Origin: Mucilaginibacter sp. | GTDB lineage: Bacteria > Bacteroidota > Bacteroidia > Sphingobacteriales > Sphingobacteriaceae | Assembly: GCA_028288085.1 (NCBI GenBank) | Contig: JAQBOK010000202.1 | Location: forward strand, 1 to 45,963 | Reading direction: 5' to 3' | DNA: 45,963 bases | In this document: one piece after another, positions 6,868 through 16,216 of the stretch | Position numbering within the stretch: position 1 is the stretch's first letter | Layout: each line of letters begins with the position of its first letter | Made by a program: the position numbers and the translations under genes | The notes under the pieces: generated by a model | What the model saw: the letters and a program-made list of their open reading frames with translations, nothing else | What the model was told of the DNA's origin: nothing | The model's database searches: none

Positions 6868-9360
6868 TTAACCTTGCTTAATTACCGGTTTTGTTATGAC
6901 AACACTGTCTTTCCCGGTCTGTATAGCAGGCGTTTTTACAGGAACCGACTTCGATGTACTATCCTTAGGCGCTTTAATAACAGGTATTGTTAAACTTCCC
7001 GGTTTAACAGCGCCGCTATCTTTACCGGCCTTAATATCAGGCGTTTTCTTGGGAGGTGAATTCAATGTACTATCCTTCAACCCTTTAATAACAGGCATCG
7101 TTAAAGTTCCCGGCTTAACAGTACTTGTATCCTTTCCTCTTTTTGCACCGGGTGATTTTTTTGATGATGGCTTAGCCGTTCCCGGTGGTTTCCCCTGGGT
7201 GATTTTAACCCCATTTTTATTTAATGATGGGATGATGGCCTCCTTGGAAACAGGCCTTTCTTTCGGCTTCCATAAAAAGCCCTTCAATATCTTATCCTCT
7301 TCTGCAAATTTCTCCAACGGGCCATACCTGTGCTCGGGCTTAGTTAAAAAAGTAAGATTGGATACTTTATTATCTTTAAAGTTGAGCCGTATCCGGCTGC
7401 TAAGGGAACGGTGCATACCGCTTACCTTGCCGCTATCACGTGTAAAATAAATCGTTTCGGCGTTACCATCAACAAACATGCGCTCCAGCTTATCATTCTT
7501 GAAAAATCCACGCATTTTTTTCCCGGCAACCTGGTTAAAATGTATCGAGTCGCCCTTTTCAACATTAACAATAAATGCCGATGGGAACTGCTCCATATTA
7601 TCCAGTTTCTTATTCTTCATCTGCAGGTTTATAGTATCGCCCGTTAACTGCGAACCTTGCGTCCAGATAATAGGCTGCACATATAAACGGATAGTTGAAT
7701 CACTGTTGCTGTAAAATGCCGAGTCGGACTTACCCTGTAAATCAGATTTAAATATTTTTGTATGATGAAAGGCGCTTAATATCCTGATCCGGGCAGTATC
7801 ACTTAACAATACCTTTGTAGTAACATATACCGAGTCTGTTTTACTTTTTTTAATGCTATCCTGCTTTGCCAGTTTAATACTGTCCTGCTTACTTAATTTT
7901 TTAACGGTGCCTGCTTTTTCCGGTTTTTTTACGGAAGCGGGGGGCGGCTTGGGCTTACCAAAAAAATCACTATGGAAATGAGTCGAATCAGGTATCCATT
8001 TAGGCGGCGAAAGCTCGATAACTTTAGGAGCCTTTTTGTACACGATAGACGGCGCCTTTTTAGAAGTGTCTTTTATGTTAGCTATCCGGCGTTTTTCTTG
8101 CAGGATTTTTAAATCTTTAAATGTCAATATTTGTGTTTCCAGGGTATCGGCGGTCATATAAATAGAGTCGTGCTTAATTTTGGCCGTATCTTTCTTAAGC
8201 GCGATTATATTTGGTAATTTATCTTTGCTAACTTTATTCCCTTTCTTACTAATAACAGAATCACGCTTTATCCCGGCAATATCTTTTGTCGTAATTGCCT
8301 TATCCTGTGGTTTAGTCTTGCCTGGTGGCTTACTATCCTCCTTCAGCTTATCATCTGGAGTAATTTTTTTGTCTGCAGCTATTTTTGCCGTATCTGGCAA
8401 GCCCTTTTTAGCATTTTTTCCCTTAAGTAAAGGCTTTGCAGCAACAGAATCATTTTTAGTTGTGTCCTTCTCCTCGGTAACAATTATAGCATAGGCGTTC
8501 TGGGTAACTACTGTTCGCTCATCTGCTTTAAAATAAGTTGCCAGATCGCCTTTCAGAGTCATTTTTTGTTCATTATCATTAAAGGTCACGTTTTTTACAA
8601 CCCTTCCGTATCCCTTCTTCCTGTCATAAAACATGCTGTCGCCATGTAAGGTCTTCGTGCCTTGTTTATATAAATTCTTCTTCCCAAAAAAGGCCTGCTC
8701 AGTAATGGTGTTATATGTTCCGTTCTCTGTATAAAGTGTGTCATTATCCTTACCGCCCTTCTTACCATAAATATTAGTTGGGCCATAAAAATAAGCTATT
8801 CTTGATCCCGAATTGTAACGAAGCGTGTCTGTTACGATCAGTGCATCAGACGTAACCAGGCGAACATTATACCGAAAATAGGAATCGCGCGAGTATGCAA
8901 AGTAATAACCATTTTTGCTGGTAAGGGTGTTATCCTTATTTACCAGTTTGCCGCCGCCGGTGTAAGTACCTATGCGGGTTGCCGTATTATAGGTGAGGTA
9001 ATCTGTAGTTAAAGTAGCATCCTTGTCAACCATGCGTACATGATCCGTCAGTATAGCGATCTTGGTATTACCATTATAATTTAACTTGTCCGAATAGATA
9101 TTCAGCGTATCCCCCTGGGTGATCACTACATGGCCAAATGCGTCAAAAGTATTTTCCTTTTGATGAAAGTAAGCGCTGTCTGACCGCAAAGTGGAATAGT
9201 CCTGTTGAAAAGTACCACCATATACCTTTAATACATCCACTCCGTTAATCTTAACTCCCTGGATACTTTCGGACTTTATAAGGTTAATAACCGATTTTTT
9301 TTGGGCCACAACAGCAGTTACAGCGATCAGTAATAAAAAGGTTAACACGTATTTACTCAC
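6868..9360 (-). CDS. OstA-like (LptA/LptD N-domain) envelope protein with low-complexity regions
   Basis: The protein has 830 residues and a GTG start giving a signal peptide (MSKYVLTFLLLIAVTAVVAQ). Residues ~30-300 are a run of short beta-rungs (VYGGTFQQDYSTLRSDSAYF, VVITQGDTLNIYSDKLNY, VRMVDKDATLTTDYL, and so on), typical of the OstA/LptA jellyroll that carries lipopolysaccharide across the periplasm. A Lys/Asp/Thr-rich linker (~300-530) with KQDSIKLAKQDS-type repeats leads to a second set of OstA-like rungs (~540-720). The last ~90 residues are a 37-residue tandem repeat. It is much longer than LptA (~185). The Bacteroidota OstA-like family is the best fit. The promoter box is five bases before the GTG. 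Confidence 0.85.
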   Translation of the reverse strand: MSKYVLTFLLLIAVTAVVAQKKSVINLIKSESIQGVKINGVDVLKVYGGTFQQDYSTLRSDSAYFHQKENTFDAFGHVVITQGDTLNIYSDKLNYNGNTKIAILTDHVRMVDKDATLTTDYLTYNTATRIGTYTGGGKLVNKDNTLTSKNGYYFAYSRDSYFRYNVRLVTSDALIVTDTLRYNSGSRIAYFYGPTNIYGKKGGKDNDTLYTENGTYNTITEQAFFGKKNLYKQGTKTLHGDSMFYDRKKGYGRVVKNVTFNDNEQKMTLKGDLATYFKADERTVVTQNAYAIIVTEEKDTTKNDSVAAKPLLKGKNAKKGLPDTAKIAADKKITPDDKLKEDSKPPGKTKPQDKAITTKDIAGIKRDSVISKKGNKVSKDKLPNIIALKKDTAKIKHDSIYMTADTLETQILTFKDLKILQEKRRIANIKDTSKKAPSIVYKKAPKVIELSPPKWIPDSTHFHSDFFGKPKPPPASVKKPEKAGTVKKLSKQDSIKLAKQDSIKKSKTDSVYVTTKVLLSDTARIRILSAFHHTKIFKSDLQGKSDSAFYSNSDSTIRLYVQPIIWTQGSQLTGDTINLQMKNKKLDNMEQFPSAFIVNVEKGDSIHFNQVAGKKMRGFFKNDKLERMFVDGNAETIYFTRDSGKVSGMHRSLSSRIRLNFKDNKVSNLTFLTKPEHRYGPLEKFAEEDKILKGFLWKPKERPVSKEAIIPSLNKNGVKITQGKPPGTAKPSSKKSPGAKRGKDTSTVKPGTLTMPVIKGLKDSTLNSPPKKTPDIKAGKDSGAVKPGSLTIPVIKAPKDSTSKSVPVKTPAIQTGKDSVVITKPVIKQG
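6871..7143 (-). repeat. 111-bp in-frame tandem repeat at the ostA 3' end
   Basis: Residues 740-776 and 777-813 are two 37-residue copies (both containing GKD, VKPG, PVIK, KDST and KTP in the same order), followed by a partial third copy (814-830) ending TKPVIKQG. The DNA unit is 111 bases. Pro/Lys/Thr-rich spacing suggests a flexible tail. Confidence 0.85.
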
Positions 9361-9365
9361 AGGGG

Positions 9366-9373
9366 CAAAATTA
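9366..9373 (-). promoter_or_regulatory. -7 box for ostA
   Basis: On the minus strand this reads taattttg (TAnnTTTG). TTTA stands 19 bases upstream in the -33 position. Five bases separate the box from the GTG start at 9360. Confidence 0.55.
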
Positions 9374-9377
9374 GTTT

Positions 9378-9408
9378 TTTGGTTGGGGTTATTAAATTAA
9401 TAATTTTG
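9378..9408 (+). promoter_or_regulatory. Complete Bacteroidota promoter for tilS
   Basis: TTTG at 9378-9381, a 19-base spacer, then TAATTTTG at 9401-9408: an exact match to the -33/-7 consensus TTTG-N19-TAnnTTTG. The tilS ATG begins at 9412, three bases after the box, so the transcript should have almost no leader. Confidence 0.7.
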
Positions 9409-9411
9409 GTG

Positions 9412-10746
9412 ATGCTTCCGGTACAAAGATTTACTGATTTTATTGAACAAAATACTTTATTTAACATTAACAGCAAAATATTAGCTGCTGTTAGCGGCGG
9501 CATGGATTCAATTTTAATGACCCATCTACTAAAAGAATCCGGATTTACCTTTGATATTGCGCACTGCAATTTCCAGTTAAGGGGCGATGAGGCTGTTGCC
9601 GACCAGCTATTCACAAACCGCTTAGCGTCGCAACTTGGCGTTCCCTTCCACACAATTAATTTCGATACGAAAAAATATTCCGCCGATAAAAAGATATCCA
9701 TTCAAATGGCAGCACGCGAATTAAGATATCAATGGTTCTTGCAGATCAGTCAAGAATCAGGTTATGATGCTATTGCGTTAGCGCATCACCAAAACGATGC
9801 GATCGAAACAATATTGTTAAACCTAACCCGTGGTACGGGTATTGCCGGCTTGCATGGAATATTGCCCAAAAATGGTTTGTTCGTACGCCCTCTGCTTTTT
9901 TTAAAACGAGAGGAGATACAGAATATTGTTAATACAAACGGCCTGACTTATGTGGAAGATAGCTCCAACACTTCCACAAAATATGCCCGTAATAAGATCA
10001 GGCTTGAGGTAATACCAAAGCTAAAAGAGTTAAACCCCAGTTTGGAAAATACTTTCGAGCATAATTTGAAACACTTTCGCGGCCTGGAGATATTGTTGGA
10101 GCAACGCCTGGTTGAATTAAAAAACAACCTGTTCACTTCTCACGGCAATGAGGTGCATCTTTCTGTTGCAGGAATTAAAAAACTGCATCCCCAAAGCTTA
10201 TTGCTTTTTGGCCTGCTGCATGAATATGGCTTTAATGAAACTACAATTAATGATATCATTCTGGCGTTAGATAAACATTCAGGGAGAGTATTTGAAACCT
10301 ATGATTTTATACTGGTGCTTGATCGCGAAAAACTGATACTTACAAAGAAACAAACCGAATTAGTTGAACCTGTGATCATTCATAACACCGACCACGAAAT
10401 CCATTACAAGAATTACAGGCTTGGCATTTTGCATGATGATTCGCCCCTTATCATTAAAGATAACCCAATGGCGGTTTCTATTGATGCCGAACTGCTTGTT
10501 TATCCATTAACACTGCGTGAGTGGCAACAGGGTGATCATTTCCACCCGTTAGGGATGATGACCGGGCAAAAGTTAAGTGATTTTTTTATTCATCAAAAGA
10601 TACCTTTGCATCAAAAAAAGGAAATTCCAATATTGGTTAATGGTAATGGCGATGTGATATGGATAGCCGGTTACCGGCCGGATGAAAGGTATAAGGTGGG
10701 CAAGAAGACTAAAAAAGTTACTATATTCGAACTGTATAAATTATGA
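9412..10746 (+). CDS. tilS: tRNA(Ile)-lysidine synthase
   Basis: The 444-residue enzyme adds lysine to C34 of the CAU anticodon of tRNA-Ile, using ATP, so that the tRNA reads AUA. The N-terminal PP-loop is AVSGGMDS, followed by AHCNFQLRGDEA, ALAHHQNDAIETILLNLTRGTGIAGLHG and VEDSSN...ARNKIRLEVIP, all TilS signatures. The C-terminal domain includes LTLREWQQGDHFHPLGM and IPILVNGNGDVIWIAGYRPDERYKV. The ATG at 9412 gives MLPVQRFTDF, the usual start. A TTG further up (9379) overlaps the promoter and is rejected. Its TGA overlaps the ATG of the next gene (ATGA), so the two are translationally coupled. Confidence 0.97.
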   Translation: MLPVQRFTDFIEQNTLFNINSKILAAVSGGMDSILMTHLLKESGFTFDIAHCNFQLRGDEAVADQLFTNRLASQLGVPFHTINFDTKKYSADKKISIQMAARELRYQWFLQISQESGYDAIALAHHQNDAIETILLNLTRGTGIAGLHGILPKNGLFVRPLLFLKREEIQNIVNTNGLTYVEDSSNTSTKYARNKIRLEVIPKLKELNPSLENTFEHNLKHFRGLEILLEQRLVELKNNLFTSHGNEVHLSVAGIKKLHPQSLLLFGLLHEYGFNETTINDIILALDKHSGRVFETYDFILVLDREKLILTKKQTELVEPVIIHNTDHEIHYKNYRLGILHDDSPLIIKDNPMAVSIDAELLVYPLTLREWQQGDHFHPLGMMTGQKLSDFFIHQKIPLHQKKEIPILVNGNGDVIWIAGYRPDERYKVGKKTKKVTIFELYKL

Positions 10747-11234
10747 CGAGCGAAAAATCGGTTTTTATTGAAAAGCAATACCTGGGAAGAGAATGGATAC
10801 CTGTTACCATTCGCCTGGTTTTGGCAATATTCTGCTTCGCCGCTTATACTTTTAACTTTTTTACTGACGAACAGAACAAAGCTGATATTCTTGCGGTAGT
10901 GGGCTTCGGCATCATCACCATATCCATTATTATGGGTTTTTTACTGCATTTCCGCATCCGGGTGTTAAACAAGAGCGTGCTTATTGATGGCCTATGGACA
11001 ACCAGGCTTGTTAAAATAGACCTTAATAGCATAGTTAAGGCCGAAAAAGGCGTTTACAGCACTTATCTATTTAACAATCCGGTATATAACCTGCATAAAA
11101 AAGGAACCATACGTTTTTACACTTCAGGAAACGATGCCATTCATTTAACTGATCGCGATGGCCTGGTATACATTATCGGCTCGCAGCAAGCCAATGAATT
11201 TTTAAGAGCCATAAAGGAAGAAATGAAGAATTAA
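10743..11234 (+). CDS. Small two-TM membrane protein with PH-like C-terminal domain
   Basis: The 163-residue protein has two transmembrane helices near the N-terminus (about 21-39 and 47-67), separated by a short polar loop (FFTDEQNKAD). A cytoplasmic C-terminal domain of short strands (VLIDGLWTTRLVKIDLNSIV, KGTIRFYTSGND, IHLTDRDGLVYIIGS) ends in a helix (ANEFLRAIKEEMKN). Such a layout, with a 'strand-turn-strand ... helix' ending, is typical of bacterial PH-like domains attached to membranes. Function is unknown. Its ATG overlaps the tilS stop by four bases, so its expression is tied to tilS, though this gives no clear functional link. Confidence 0.7.
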   Translation: MTSEKSVFIEKQYLGREWIPVTIRLVLAIFCFAAYTFNFFTDEQNKADILAVVGFGIITISIIMGFLLHFRIRVLNKSVLIDGLWTTRLVKIDLNSIVKAEKGVYSTYLFNNPVYNLHKKGTIRFYTSGNDAIHLTDRDGLVYIIGSQQANEFLRAIKEEMKN

Positions 11235-11350
11235 CTTTCTTCTGAAAACTTTTATATTTCTTGTCATCCAGTTATTTACACCTTCAAAGTTTGCTTATTG
11301 TCCGGTAAAGTGGTTAACTTAAACAATTAATTGTAAGCTTATCACCGTAC

Positions 11351-12247
11351 ATGAAGAAAATTCTGTTGCTGCTGCTACTATTAACCGGTATAAAATATAC
11401 GTACGCCCAGTCTGCCCATTTAAAATTCGATCACTTTACCGTAAAGGATGGCCTGCCCGAACGCCAAATCCAGTTTATACAACAGGATGATCAGGGTTAT
11501 ATGTGGATAGGCACACAAAACGGCCTGGTACGTTATGATGGCTACAAACCTAAGGTTTACCGCTTTGGGGTAGCTAAAAATGATATTTACCAAAATTGTT
11601 CGGCAGAAAGCATGCTGATCGATAAAGATAAAAACATTTGGATATGTACAGTAGGAAACGGCCTGTTCAGGTACAACCGTAAAACCGATAGCTTTATACA
11701 GTATCCATACCCTCAAAAACCCGGTAAAAGGGAGTCTTTCAAGGCTTTATTGGCAGAATCCGACCAAGATGGTAATTTGTGGGCCTTTAATGAATACCTG
11801 CGGTTATCCTATCATGGCTTTAGGGCGAAAGAGAAAAGCTTTAACGCGGCAACTGTTACCAACCTCGACAGTGCCTTACCAAAAGTAAATGTAATACCAC
11901 AAGACATTGGGCGTGTATTGCTTAATCTATTCAACAATGCATTTTATGCAGTGCATCTAAAACAACAAACAGCAGGGTCAGATTATAAGCCTGAAGTTTC
12001 AGTAACCACATCATCAGCCAATGGGCAGGTAATTATCAGGGTAAAAGATAATGGCAATGGCATCCCTGATGAAATCAAAGACAAAATTATGCAGCCGTTT
12101 TTTACTACTAAGCCTACGGGCGAAGGAACCGGCCTCGGCGTGTCATTAACTTATGATATGGTGGTGAAAGGGCATGGGGGTAACATCAATGTAGAAACAA
12201 AAGAAGGTGAATACACGGAATTTACCATTGCCTTACCATTAACCTAA
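11351..12247 (+). pseudogene. Gutted sensor histidine kinase (Reg_prop start joined to an ATPase end)
   Basis: The 298-residue frame joins two incompatible parts. Residues 1-144 are a signal peptide and the first Reg_prop propeller repeats of a two-component hybrid sensor (FTVKDGLPERQIQFIQQD, GYMWIGTQNGLVRYDG, NIWICTVGNGLFRYNR, then SDQDGNLWAFN). From residue ~148 (EYLRLSYHGFRAK) it matches the kinase ATPase half of the two downstream genes, including [23 protein letters not shown] and GEGTGLGVS. The rest of the propeller, the membrane helix, and the whole HisKA domain with its His are missing. Without a membrane helix the ATPase would be exported, away from ATP. It is most likely an in-frame deletion relic. 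Confidence 0.8.
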
Positions 12248-12352
12248 TTTTATACCGGTGTGAAATTAATATTGGCGACCTAAATTATGTTGATAGCCTA
12301 ATTAGGTTTTATTAATTACTTTTAGATTTCAAATTGAACTTATATTAAAAAC

Positions 12353-13657
12353 ATGTTTTTTTTTTATTTCCTGGCTGCGTTTTTATTGATAAGGCGATTG
12401 ACAAAGGCCCTTAAATTTTCGATTCTTTACCCCAAATGGCGAAACTTATTAACCATTGCAACCTGGGGCATAATAATTTTATTTATCGTGGCTTTCGGCC
12501 TTGAAGATGCCGTAAGGGATTTTTTGGGTATCGCCTTATTATTTGGCTTAATAGCTTATATTAACAAGCAACAGGATTTTAAATCCCAAGGATCTTATCT
12601 TATTGCTAATATCCCCTTGATAATAATGGGATTAGCAAATACTACTGCACAGCTTGTAGCTTCTGATTTTTATGAAAAATATGATAATTATTTTCAATGG
12701 CCCACCGTGGCAGCCTTTTTCTGGATATTCGGGAGATGGGCGACTTCTAAAAAGCAGGAGGAAGAACTACGCATCAGCACCGAACGCCGGGCAGAACTGG
12801 AAGCACTGGTAGCTGAACGTACCGCAGAGCTATCAAGGCAAAAAGATGAACTCCAGGAAACAGTTAAAGAACTTAAATCTACTCAGAATCAACTGATCCA
12901 GTCGGAGAAAATGGCCTCATTAGGTGAGCTTACAGCAGGTATTGCTCATGAGATACAGAACCCGCTAAACTTTGTCAATAACTTCTCTGAAGTAAGTATG
13001 GAACTGCTGGATGAAATGACCGAGGAACTGGAGAAGGGTGATACAGAAGAAGCTAAAGCCATAGCGGCAGATGTAAAACAAAATTTAGAAAAGATACGTC
13101 ACCATGGTCAGCGGGCTGATGGTATTGTAAAAGGGATGCTACAGCATTCAAGAGCCAGCAGCGGCCAAAAGGAGTCAACCGATATCAACGTATTAGCTGA
13201 TGAATATTTGAGGCTGGCTTATCATGGATTAAGAGCAAAAGACAAGTCTTTTAATGCCGACTTGGTTACCCATTTTGATGATAAGCTGCCAAAAGCCAGC
13301 ATGGTACCGCAGGACATTGGACGGGTGCTGCTCAATTTATTTACCAATGCCTTTTATGCAGTGCAGCAAAAACAGAAAGCAGCCGGACCAGAATATAAAC
13401 CTACTGTTGAAGTAAGCACCTCTGTTAAAGGCAAATCTATCGAGGTAAAAGTAAAAGATAACGGGACCGGGATACCTGAACAAATTAAGGATAAGATCAT
13501 GCAGCCATTTTTTACCACTAAGCCTACAGGCGAGGGCACAGGATTGGGTTTGTCTATGAGCTATGATATTGTGGTGAAAGGGCATGGGGGGAGCATACAG
13601 GTAAATAGTGTTGAAGGTGAGGGCTCGGAGTTTATAATAGCCCTTCCAAATATTTAA
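12353..13657 (+). CDS. Membrane sensor histidine kinase
   Basis: The 434-residue kinase has about four or five transmembrane helices in residues 1-130 with little periplasmic sequence, so it probably senses a membrane or lipid-phase signal. A coiled coil follows (about 133-190, [18 protein letters not shown]), then HisKA with the phospho-acceptor His199 ([14 protein letters not shown]) and a HATPase domain ([13 protein letters not shown] box, [27 protein letters not shown]). From the coiled coil onward it is nearly the same as the next kinase (714 residues), so the pair arose by duplication with different sensor ends. It is six bases upstream of that gene. The likely target is one of the receivers at 15839 and 16216. 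The first ATG sits in a run of T's. Confidence 0.9.
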   Translation: MFFFYFLAAFLLIRRLTKALKFSILYPKWRNLLTIATWGIIILFIVAFGLEDAVRDFLGIALLFGLIAYINKQQDFKSQGSYLIANIPLIIMGLANTTAQLVASDFYEKYDNYFQWPTVAAFFWIFGRWATSKKQEEELRISTERRAELEALVAERTAELSRQKDELQETVKELKSTQNQLIQSEKMASLGELTAGIAHEIQNPLNFVNNFSEVSMELLDEMTEELEKGDTEEAKAIAADVKQNLEKIRHHGQRADGIVKGMLQHSRASSGQKESTDINVLADEYLRLAYHGLRAKDKSFNADLVTHFDDKLPKASMVPQDIGRVLLNLFTNAFYAVQQKQKAAGPEYKPTVEVSTSVKGKSIEVKVKDNGTGIPEQIKDKIMQPFFTTKPTGEGTGLGLSMSYDIVVKGHGGSIQVNSVEGEGSEFIIALPNI

Positions 13658-13663
13658 AATAAC

Positions 13664-15808
13664 ATGAAGAAACTATTCCTTTTAGGATTTTTATTGTTTG
13701 CTATAACCGCAAAAACCCTTGCACAAAGCGGGCAGGTTTTTCATTTAAATAAACTATCAAAACAGGACACCTTATTAAGCGGATGGAAATTTCAGTCGGG
13801 TGACGATCAGCAGTGGCGAAATCCTGCTTTTGATGATGCCAAATGGAAGGCTGTTGAGCCCGACCAGGACGTACAGCATTTCGATGAGCTTAAAAAAGCA
13901 GGCATAGTATGGGTTAGAGTTCACGTTGTGGTCGATAGCTCTTTGGCAAACAAGACACTGGCAGTGCTGGTTGCCCAATATACCGCGTCTGAAATATACT
14001 TGAATGGTAAGCTTATCGCCAGCTACGGCCATGTAAGTCGCGAACCGTTCAAAGTAAAAGCCTATCTAACATCAAAAGAGCCATTTGTTATCAAACTTGA
14101 GCCCGGAAAAGATAACGTTATCGCAGTGCGGTTGGCCTACGAGCCGGGATTGACTTATATATCTTCCCTTTTTGAGCCGGTTCCGGCTTTTGCCCTTTAT
14201 GTAAATGATTACCCATCGGCATTAGCCAATTATCATGTTTACCTGCACGGTATAAAAAACTTTATATTGTTATTCAGCTTATTTGGCGGCGCTATTTTGA
14301 TCCTCTTTTGTATCTATCTGGTTTACTTCCTATTCGATCGCCGGAAAAAGGTCAATTTATATTATGCCTTATTTTGCGCGTCCGTTTGTTTTATAACCCT
14401 GCCCAACGAAATATGGGGCGTAGAACGTTTTGGAAACCTCTCTGTTCAAATGTGGATGGCCTATGGCGAAGGGCTATTCTTTGTTATCGGAATGGTATTC
14501 CTGCTACTAACGGTTTATGCGTTGTTTAATTACTCTCACCGCAAAATCTTTTCATTCCTGATATTTATAGGGGCGTGCACCGCTGTATATATGTATTTTA
14601 ACGGAAGAACCGGTTTTCTTATTAATACCGATGCGATACCCTTACTATTTATGTTGGAGGGTATCCATGTTTGTATTTGGGCCATAAAACGTAAAATAAA
14701 GGACGCTGTTTTTGTGTTGGGCGGTATCATCTTGTTTGTCATATGTATTACCATAAGCAGCGTGTTAGACCAGGGTACAATCCTCGCGCAGCTGCTGTGG
14801 GGTGCCGGGCTTATTTGCTTCCCCATAGGCATGTCTTTTTACCTGGGTGTCCAAAGCTCGCTGACTAATCGGAAACTTTTAAGCATGCTGAATGAGGTGC
14901 AAATACTTTCGGCACAAAACATAGCCCAGGAACAGGAAAAACAGCAATTACTGGAAAGTCAGAATGAAACTTTAGAGCAGCAGGTATCGGAGCGCACCGC
15001 CGAGCTAAACCAATCGCTGAATAATTTAAAATCCACACAAACGCAGCTCATCCAATCCGAAAAGATGGCCTCGCTGGGTGAGCTTACCGCGGGCATCGCT
15101 CACGAGATACAGAATCCGCTCAACTTCGTTAATAATTTTTCGGAAGTAAATATGGAACTGCTGGACGAAATGGAGTTGGAGTTGAATAAAGGAGATAAGG
15201 ATGAAGCGATAGCTATAGCCGCAGATATAAGGCAAAACCTGGAGAAAATAAGCCACCATGGCAAGCGGGCCGATGGTATTGTAAAAGGTATGCTGCAACA
15301 TAGCCGCGCCAGCAGTGATACAACCGAGCCAACTGATGTTAATTTACTGGCAGATGAGTACCTGCGACTGGCTTATCATGGTCTTAGGGCAAAGGATAAA
15401 AGTTTTAATGCAGATATGGTTACTCATTTTAATGATCAACTGCCAAAGGTAAATGTGGTGCCACAGGATGTTGGAAGGGTACTGTTAAACCTATTTACAA
15501 ATGCTTTTTATGCAGTACAGCAAAAGCAGAAAACTGAGGGCCCAAATTATAAACCTTTAATAGAAGTAAGAACATCAGCAGAAAAAGAATTTGTAAAAAT
15601 TAGGGTGAAAGACAACGGGGCGGGCATTTCAGAAAATATAAAAGATAAAATAATGCAGCCGTTTTTTACTACAAAACCTACAGGCGAAGGAACCGGGTTG
15701 GGCTTATCAATGAGTTATGATATTATAGTAAAAAGACATAACGGAAGCATCGACGTTGATACCAAAGAAGGTGAATACACTGAATTTATCATTTCAATTC
15801 CGATATAA
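13664..15808 (+). CDS. 7TMR-type sensor histidine kinase
   Basis: The protein has 714 residues. A signal peptide (to about ALAQ21) leads to an extracellular jellyroll-like domain (about 35-165; DTLLSGWKFQSGDDQQW, NPAFDDAKWKAV, ASEIYLNGKLIASYG) of the galactose-binding type often found in 7TMR sensors. Seven transmembrane helices follow (about 197-395), then a coiled coil (405-460), HisKA with His480 and a HATPase domain ([35 protein letters not shown]). The 7TM-DISM architecture suggests detection of a carbohydrate-like or other small ligand outside the cell. It shares its kinase half with the preceding gene. The RR genes begin 30 bases downstream, and the order suggests one operon. Confidence 0.92.
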   Translation: MKKLFLLGFLLFAITAKTLAQSGQVFHLNKLSKQDTLLSGWKFQSGDDQQWRNPAFDDAKWKAVEPDQDVQHFDELKKAGIVWVRVHVVVDSSLANKTLAVLVAQYTASEIYLNGKLIASYGHVSREPFKVKAYLTSKEPFVIKLEPGKDNVIAVRLAYEPGLTYISSLFEPVPAFALYVNDYPSALANYHVYLHGIKNFILLFSLFGGAILILFCIYLVYFLFDRRKKVNLYYALFCASVCFITLPNEIWGVERFGNLSVQMWMAYGEGLFFVIGMVFLLLTVYALFNYSHRKIFSFLIFIGACTAVYMYFNGRTGFLINTDAIPLLFMLEGIHVCIWAIKRKIKDAVFVLGGIILFVICITISSVLDQGTILAQLLWGAGLICFPIGMSFYLGVQSSLTNRKLLSMLNEVQILSAQNIAQEQEKQQLLESQNETLEQQVSERTAELNQSLNNLKSTQTQLIQSEKMASLGELTAGIAHEIQNPLNFVNNFSEVNMELLDEMELELNKGDKDEAIAIAADIRQNLEKISHHGKRADGIVKGMLQHSRASSDTTEPTDVNLLADEYLRLAYHGLRAKDKSFNADMVTHFNDQLPKVNVVPQDVGRVLLNLFTNAFYAVQQKQKTEGPNYKPLIEVRTSAEKEFVKIRVKDNGAGISENIKDKIMQPFFTTKPTGEGTGLGLSMSYDIIVKRHNGSIDVDTKEGEYTEFIISIPI

Positions 15809-15838
15809 ATAACTTATTATTATATTTAGCTACTTATC

Positions 15839-16216
15839 ATGAAAATACTAGTAGTAGACGACGAAGCTGACGTTCAGCCATTATTTATACAACGTTTCAG
15901 AAAGGAGATAAGAAGTGGTGAATGTGAATTTGCATTCGCCCTGTCGGGCGAGGAGGCGCTTAGCTATTTGGAACATGCACATTCAGAAGTTGTGCTGATA
16001 TTATCGGATATTAATATGCCGGGCATGACAGGTATTGAATTGCTTTCGCGCATAAGGCATTCCTATGAAAAACCTCCGCCTGTAGTAATGATGATCACTG
16101 CTTATGGCGACGATGAAAATCGTAACCAGGCCATGCAGAATGGCGCAAATGATTTTTTGACCAAACCGCTTGATTTTACTCTGCTAAAAGAGAAACTTAA
16201 AACCTTTATTGTATAA
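15839..16216 (+). CDS. Stand-alone response-regulator receiver
   Basis: A 125-residue CheY-like receiver with no output domain. The acidic pair is in VVDDEAD, the phospho-acceptor is Asp57 (LILSDINMPGMTG), the switch Thr is Thr87 (MMITAYG) and the conserved Lys is Lys109 (LTKPLDF). Such single-domain receivers act by protein contact or as a phosphate sink or shuttle. Its TAA overlaps the ATG of the following receiver-cyclase gene by one base, so the two are translated together. With two kinases just upstream it probably takes phosphate from the same source as the cyclase. Confidence 0.93.
   Translation: MKILVVDDEADVQPLFIQRFRKEIRSGECEFAFALSGEEALSYLEHAHSEVVLILSDINMPGMTGIELLSRIRHSYEKPPPVVMMITAYGDDENRNQAMQNGANDFLTKPLDFTLLKEKLKTFIV

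Noticed and set aside
6896..7450. 184-residue plus-strand ORF over the ostA 3' end
   Set aside because: It is antisense to the repeat-rich OstA tail; no signal peptide or motif, and its open frame results from the coding bias of the repeat.
9379..9411. TTG start for TilS
   Set aside because: It lies within the promoter; ATG 9412 gives the usual N-terminus.
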